Positions 33,263 through 37,279 of a stretch of DNA of 37,279 bases are shown in pieces (positions within the stretch are counted from its first letter, which is position 1; each line of letters starts with the position of its first letter). The translations under genes were made by a program, and so were the position numbers. This DNA comes from a bacterium (GTDB lineage: Bacteria; Chloroflexota; Dehalococcoidia; Tepidiformales; Tepidiformaceae). The DNA lies in contig JAFKFP010000107.1 of the NCBI GenBank assembly GCA_017308185.1, forward strand, positions 1 through 37,279. The letters are read 5' to 3'. The notes beneath the pieces are model-generated. The model had not been told where the DNA came from and did not search any database. It was given only the letters and a program-made list of their open reading frames with translations.

Positions 33263-33577
33263 TCAACGCCTTGCCTCGAACCCGACACGAATCGGCTTGT
33301 CGGTCGAGGCCGGCGTACGGAGTTCATCGGCATGTGTTGCACCGTTTCCAGCCAACAGATCGTCACTGCGGGGTTTCACAGCCAGATCCTCGCCGATGGG
33401 ATTGCGCCTATTCATGTGCCGCATGCTAAACATCATGGCGATCATCGAGAGTGGACAAGCGGCAACTAGGAGTACCGGCAGGAGCGTCCGCGCGTAGTCG
33501 GATGCGAAGACCAGAATGGCTGCCGCGGCCACCCCGAGACCTAGCAGCACCTTCCAATTCAAACAATATCGAATCAT
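33263..33577 (-). CDS. DUF2933 membrane protein
   Basis: A 104-residue protein beginning MIRYCLNWKVLLGLGVAAAA at ATG 33577 with GGAG upstream. It has two hydrophobic helices separated by a short turn and the DUF2933 core YCLNWK ... CPLSMIAMMFSMRHM, with Cys, Met and His that could bind copper. It precedes the propeller gene by 29 bases; DUF2933 is often found in copper- or mercury-resistance operons. Function unknown. Confidence 0.8.
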   Translation of the reverse strand: MIRYCLNWKVLLGLGVAAAAILVFASDYARTLLPVLLVAACPLSMIAMMFSMRHMNRRNPIGEDLAVKPRSDDLLAGNGATHADELRTPASTDKPIRVGFEARR

Positions 33578-33786
33578 AGACGAAGCTCCATCCACAGCTA
33601 GCTACGACGATGAGAGTAGTAATTCGCGAGGGAGTCCGTCAACCCCCGCGAGGAGTTTGGGTAAGGTTTGGATAGTCTTGTTTTCCGCCTCGGCCCGCGC
33701 GCCGGTAGCAAGGCACGCAAAGGCCGGCGTGTCGTGGATGAACCGTACTCGTCCGGGCCTATCCTGGAGTGCGTTCGGGCGATTGT

Positions 33787-33814
33787 GCATCGACTTGCAA
33801 TTGCAAGTCGATGC
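33787..33814. promoter_or_regulatory. Perfect 28-bp palindrome, likely operator upstream of the nickel/cobalt transporter
   Basis: GCATCGACTTGCAA (33787-33800) is immediately followed by its exact complement (33801-33814), with no spacer. It lies in the 316-base divergent space between DUF2933 (start 33577) and the NiCoT gene (start 33894), 79 bases before the latter. Its size and symmetry suit a dimeric metal-sensing repressor, but no regulator is encoded next to it. Confidence 0.8.
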
Positions 33815-33893
33815 GGTCACTATCTAGGCTTGGATGTGCAGCGGGTGGCGATGGCAGTCTTACCCGGCGCGCAGGCACGGTTCGAGGTTGGCG

Positions 33894-34973
33894 ATGCAGC
33901 TAACGAACAAAATTGGCTTGACACGATCAGAGGTGGCGCGGCTCAGCGGCTTCTTCGGATTCGTGGCTGTCTTACATGCGGCCGGGTGGGGCCTCTTCCT
34001 CGCATACGCGCATTCCTTCGGGCCTGTCTACGCCGGCGCGGGTACCCTTGCTTACGGTTTCGGCCTACGCCACGCCTTCGATGCGGACCACATCTCAGCC
34101 ATCGACGATACGACGCGCTTCATGCTTCAACGTGGGAAGAAGCCGCTCGGCGTGGGTTTCTTCTTCTCGCTCGGCCACTCGACGATTGTCTTCTCGCTCT
34201 CCTTCGGCCTGGCGATCGCTGCACGGGCGGTGCAAGCCCACATGGATACCTTCCAAAGCGTGGGAGGCGTCATCGGCGCGAGTGTATCAGGCACATTTCT
34301 CTGGATCGTCGGGATTCTCAACCTGATCGTGCTCATCGGGATTGTGAAGGTCTATCGCGAGATGCAGCGGGGAACCTACCACGCAGAGGAGTTGGAAGAG
34401 CTCCTTACACAGCGTGGCTTTATGAACCGCATCCTTGGCTCAAGATTCCGAAACCTCGTGACAAAGAGCTGGCACATGTATCCAGTGGGGCTGCTCTTCG
34501 GTCTCGGGTTCGACACCGCAACAGAGGTCGGACTCCTGGCGATCACCGCCGGCGCGGCGAGTACCGCGACCACCGCGGGAGGGGGCAATCTCCCTGTGCT
34601 CGGCATCATCGCGTTGCCTATCCTCTTCGCCGCGGGCATGTCCCTCATGGACACGGCGGACGGCGTGTTCATGTCGAAGGCCTACCGGTGGGCCTTCACG
34701 AGTCCGCTGCGGAAGGTCTATTACAACATGACCACGACGGCACTTTCGGTGTTCGTAGCGCTGGCGATAGGCACAATCGAATACTTGCAGGTGGTTAGCA
34801 GCAAGCTCCACTTCAACAACGCGTTCTTCAACTGGTTGAACGCGCTCGACTTCGAAACGCTGGGCTACGCGATCGTGGGGATGTTCATCATTGCATGGCT
34901 CGCATCCGTGGCGCTCTTCAAATATCGGCGGATCGAAGAACGGTGGGTTGGACTCGCGGACGACGACGCGTAG
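33894..34973 (+). CDS. NiCoT family nickel/cobalt transporter (HoxN/HupN/NixA)
   Basis: A 359-residue membrane permease, ATG 33894 with GAGG upstream. All family signatures are present: RHAFDADHISAIDD (the metal-binding HxxxxDH), FFFSLGHSTIVF, LGFDTATEVGLL and LFAAGMSLMDTADG. About eight transmembrane helices. It imports Ni2+ or Co2+ with high affinity, for use in metalloenzymes such as hydrogenase or urease or for cobalamin; none of these is in the window. The metal choice cannot be read from sequence. Confidence 0.92.
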   Translation: MQLTNKIGLTRSEVARLSGFFGFVAVLHAAGWGLFLAYAHSFGPVYAGAGTLAYGFGLRHAFDADHISAIDDTTRFMLQRGKKPLGVGFFFSLGHSTIVFSLSFGLAIAARAVQAHMDTFQSVGGVIGASVSGTFLWIVGILNLIVLIGIVKVYREMQRGTYHAEELEELLTQRGFMNRILGSRFRNLVTKSWHMYPVGLLFGLGFDTATEVGLLAITAGAASTATTAGGGNLPVLGIIALPILFAAGMSLMDTADGVFMSKAYRWAFTSPLRKVYYNMTTTALSVFVALAIGTIEYLQVVSSKLHFNNAFFNWLNALDFETLGYAIVGMFIIAWLASVALFKYRRIEERWVGLADDDA

Positions 34974-34998
34974 CACAGCCTCGGCGCAACCGCTTCGC

Positions 34999-35475
34999 CT
35001 AGCTGACGGTGAAAGTCTCGTGCATACCCTTCGCGTAGTGAGAGATGGCATTGCCGTCCACCTGTTCGACGACGTTGCATTGCAGTTCGTACTCACCCGG
35101 TTCCAACGTAAGGTAAAGGCTCTTGCTCTCTCCCATACTGATGTCCTTCACCGAGCCCATCATCTTGTAGGACCCGTCGGCGGACTTGCGGGCAACGTCC
35201 AGGTCGTGCGTCTCACCACCCTGGCTGCCATCCATCATTGAGTGATCCATCTGGTGCGTGGCAACGAACTGGATAATGCCTGCCGGCACCCGATCGGGCG
35301 AGGCCTTGATGGCCCAGTTGCTGAGTTGAACCGCTACCTGGGTGGCGGAGGTGTCAGGCGTTATGCTCGTTGTCGTATGGTGCGCGGCGCTGTTCCCGCA
35401 CGCTGCCCCGAGCATGGCGAGCGTGGCCACTGCTGCGCTGGCCGCGCCTAAAGCTACGATTCGTCGCAAATTCAC
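34999..35475 (-). CDS. Cupredoxin-like blue copper lipoprotein
   Basis: A 158-residue exported lipoprotein starting at GTG 35475 with GGAGAG 7 bases upstream. The signal peptide ends in a lipobox (MLGAAC). The cupredoxin fold carries a plausible type 1 copper site: the His of ETHDLDV, then Cys of LQCNVVEQ, His of SHYAKGM and Met (C...H....M). The Met/His-rich HQMDHSMMDG segment may bind more copper. Probably carries electrons or copper outside the membrane. Convergent with the NiCoT gene (25 bases). Confidence 0.85.
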   Translation of the reverse strand: MNLRRIVALGAASAAVATLAMLGAACGNSAAHHTTTSITPDTSATQVAVQLSNWAIKASPDRVPAGIIQFVATHQMDHSMMDGSQGGETHDLDVARKSADGSYKMMGSVKDISMGESKSLYLTLEPGEYELQCNVVEQVDGNAISHYAKGMHETFTVS

Positions 35476-35638
35476 GGCGCTACTCTCCGGTTCGTAGGAC
35501 GTTGCGAAATCCTCATGTCGTCCGAAATTACGGTACGCCTACGCCCCACAATGCGCACCTGGACGGTGAAGGAAAAGGCAACTTCGGGCCCCGGTGAAGA
35601 GTCCATCTGAGTGCCTGGCGCACCTGTCATTCACACAC

Positions 35639-36535
35639 CTACATACCCGTGTAGCTGTGTAGACCACTGATCCAGAGGTTCACGCCAAAGTACGTGAACA
35701 TGACTAATGCCCACATGATCACGAGCCACCACATGGGGTCAGGACGCCAGCCCCGCCGAATGCGCTCGGGGACGATCCGACGGATGCCGGGTGCGCCCGC
35801 AACCGAGCCGTTTCCGGCGCGGGCGTGGAAATAGGCGGCCATGCTGAGCCACGTGACGAGCGCGCTCGTCTCTTTCGGGTCCCAGCCCCAGTAGCGGCCC
35901 CAGGCGCTGTTGGCCCACCAAGCGCCGAGCGCGATGCCACCCGCCAGGAGCGGGAAGCCGATAATCACGGCGCGATGCGCGAGATCGGCGGAAGCCTCGG
36001 CGCTCGGAAGTGAACCAAAGCGGCGGTGACCTTCGCCGCCCTGTGCGAGATAGACAACGGCGCCGCAGAATGCCACGGTCAATACTGCGTACGAGATCAT
36101 CATGACGCTCACATGGATCGTCAGGAGCGGGCCGTTCTGAAGGGCGGGGATGAGGGGCGTAATCGTCGTCGGGAAGAGCGTCGCAATGCCGAGCACGATG
36201 CAGACGATGGGGAGGGCGAGCACCCCGAAGCGGCGCTGACGCATAAATGTTTCAAATGCGAGGTAGGCAGCGGCGATGCCGAACCCGAATGTGGCCGTGA
36301 ACTCGTAGAGGTCGGAGATGGGCGCGTGCCCCGTGGCTGCCCAGCGCGAAGCAACCATGCCGCCCAGGAAGATGACAGCGACGGTGAGGAGCGTGGTCGC
36401 GAGGCGGCCGAAGCCGGGGTTTGGCACACCGGGTGCGCCCGAGATCGTGACTGTCCCGACATCGGTCTCGGCGGTCAAGCCGCGAAGCGAAACAGTCGCG
36501 CTCGCGACGTAGGCGGTGTAAGTGGCCGCGGCCAT
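35639..36535 (-). CDS. ccsA: Cytochrome c biogenesis protein CcsA/ResC
   Basis: A membrane protein of about 298 residues with multiple transmembrane helices and the heme-handling WWD motif (WGRYWGWDPKETSALVTW). Conserved features include PISDLYEF and the histidine near HVSVMMISYAVLT. With CcsB/ResB it forms the system II heme exporter-ligase for c-type cytochromes; no resB is in the window. The ATG at 36535 precedes the first helix (AATYTAYVASATVSL), but no ribosome-binding site is clear and the open frame continues upstream through the antisense of an XRE gene, so the N-terminus is uncertain. Confidence 0.85.
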   Translation of the reverse strand: MAAATYTAYVASATVSLRGLTAETDVGTVTISGAPGVPNPGFGRLATTLLTVAVIFLGGMVASRWAATGHAPISDLYEFTATFGFGIAAAYLAFETFMRQRRFGVLALPIVCIVLGIATLFPTTITPLIPALQNGPLLTIHVSVMMISYAVLTVAFCGAVVYLAQGGEGHRRFGSLPSAEASADLAHRAVIIGFPLLAGGIALGAWWANSAWGRYWGWDPKETSALVTWLSMAAYFHARAGNGSVAGAPGIRRIVPERIRRGWRPDPMWWLVIMWALVMFTYFGVNLWISGLHSYTGM

Positions 36536-36592
36536 GATGGCCGCAGCGTTGTTGGCCTTGACCGTATCGGCAATATTGGCGTTGTACTTGGG

Positions 36593-36886
36593 ATGGAACT
36601 GCGAGCAATAGTGCTTCGCATAGAGCACCGGGTGCTGCCCAAGCGGGCTCGCGAGCTCGGCCAGAACATCCAGCGGGAACGAGCGCGTGTCGGATACAGC
36701 CAGGACCGTGTGGCGTACGAGTCCAACCTGAGCCGCTACACGTACCAGAAGCTCGAGAAGGGTGAGTCGAAGCCCGGAACTCCCGCGAATCCGACCGTCA
36801 AGACTCTGCTGGCGGTAGCTCAGGTGCTCGACGTTCAGCTCACCGACCTCTTGCCCAGCGTGACGCCCGACCTCACGATCCGCTGA
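36593..36886 (+). CDS. XRE family transcriptional regulator
   Basis: A 97-residue protein (ATG 36593; GTG 36611 is possible). The helix-turn-helix region LGQNIQRERARVGYSQDRVAYESNLSRYTYQKLEKGESKPG follows the XRE pattern and is followed by the usual helical tail (TVKTLLAVAQVLDVQLTDLL). It is divergent from ccsA with 57 bases between starts, so it may control the neighbour or itself. No clear operator seen. Confidence 0.75.
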   Translation: MELRAIVLRIEHRVLPKRARELGQNIQRERARVGYSQDRVAYESNLSRYTYQKLEKGESKPGTPANPTVKTLLAVAQVLDVQLTDLLPSVTPDLTIR

Positions 36887-36994
36887 GGCACTTCGGCGTT
36901 GCGGGTGACAGCCCGCGACTACCAGGAGAGGCCTAATCTGTATGGCATTCTGCACTGTATGGGCGCTGCGGAACTCAACCAGGAGTCGTTCGTC

Positions 36995-37279
36995 ATGGCG
37001 GTGGAAGATCCCTACCTCACCGCCCTGATCGGAACGATCGAGGAGCCCGCCGGATCCAGCACCGCAGCCCAAGCCGGCAGGCTGACGATCGCATGGTGGG
37101 ACACACATGGCACTGGGCCGTCGTGCGCCGAACTCTTGAACGCGATGTTCACGAGCATCGCGTGGGACGACGTCATCGAAGACCCGGGACGGACACTCCT
37201 CGAACGCCGTGAACAGACCGAGCTCATCCAGCGCTGGCTGATCAGCTACTGGACCCGACTGGGCGCGATCGCCTTCATC
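36995..37279 (+). CDS. Unknown protein (N-terminal part)
   Basis: The first 95 residues of a gene running off the right edge. AGGAG (36981-36985) lies 9 bases before ATG 36995, a good start. The product begins MAVEDPYLTALIGTIEEPAG and contains a tryptophan-rich middle (TIAWWDTH, SIAWDDVIEDPGR) and LIQRWLISYWTRLGAIAF. No family recognised. It follows the XRE gene by about 110 bases. Confidence 0.6.
   Translation, partial: MAVEDPYLTALIGTIEEPAGSSTAAQAGRLTIAWWDTHGTGPSCAELLNAMFTSIAWDDVIEDPGRTLLERREQTELIQRWLISYWTRLGAIAFI

Noticed and set aside
36536-37108. A 489-residue fused ccsA with a novel N-terminus
   Set aside because: The extra N-terminal part is the antisense of a clear XRE helix-turn-helix gene and the unknown gene after it.
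1-37279. tRNA, rRNA and CRISPR arrays
   Set aside because: No T-loop-like GTTCRANNC with matching stems, no rRNA-like stretch and no evenly spaced repeat array was seen on reading both strands.

Overview
The window is GC-rich DNA that looks like part of a bacterial chromosome, probably a member of the Chloroflexota (Dehalococcoidia-like). That placement is an inference from the mix of families: a CBS-less GuaB3-type IMP dehydrogenase, a zinc-containing MetG, an NLPY-type PrmC, a QFDD-type Rel enzyme, DUF2933 and F510_1955 metal-associated proteins, and secreted proteins carrying FIMAH and Excalibur domains. No rRNA or tRNA gene was seen to settle it.

Left part (1-12.4 kb) is conserved core: tatD (partial), metG and rsmI on the minus strand; guaB3 and a membrane protein on the plus strand; a broken Cof-type HAD gene, prmC and prfA as an overlapping minus-strand run; an SDR dehydrogenase with a terminator; hisS; and a full-length rel (stringent response) gene. 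A small membrane protein with a good sigma-70-like promoter follows.

Middle part (about 12.98-31.4 kb) is accessory DNA. It begins where yifB/comM is cut off in the middle of its conserved CPCG region. First comes a tightly coupled replication-like module: a zinc-finger/TOPRIM primase, a large helicase and a 42-residue Com-like zinc ribbon, joined by overlapping start and stop codons. It is followed by small regulators and unknown proteins, a ParB-domain DNA methyltransferase, a RAMA-domain/zinc-ribbon protein, a phage-like zinc protein with two tandem paralogues of unknown function, and a winged-helix-like gene that has near-identical long palindromes at both ends. Then come an HNH (COG3440-type) predicted modification-dependent nuclease, a secreted beta-helix protein, a secreted ComEC-like metallo-hydrolase, and a Z1-domain ATPase cut off at its C-terminus. 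No integrase, transposase, relaxase or capsid gene was seen, so the type of element (plasmid-like, prophage remnant or ICE remnant) is open.

Right part (31.4-37.3 kb) resumes at a truncated DUF4396 membrane gene that meets the truncated Z1 gene at the same point. The genes suggest metal handling: DUF4396, a Cys-rich small protein, an F510_1955-type propeller protein, DUF2933, a NiCoT nickel/cobalt transporter preceded by a perfect 28-bp palindrome, a cupredoxin lipoprotein, and CcsA/ResC for cytochrome c maturation. An XRE regulator diverges from ccsA and an unrecognised gene runs off the right edge.

The most notable features are the paired palindromes around the winged-helix gene, the methyltransferase/RAMA/unknown-paralogue cluster, the Com-like zinc ribbon coupled to a helicase, and two junctions (yifB and Z1/DUF4396) where conserved genes are cut. 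All functional statements are sequence-reading judgements; no searches were run.
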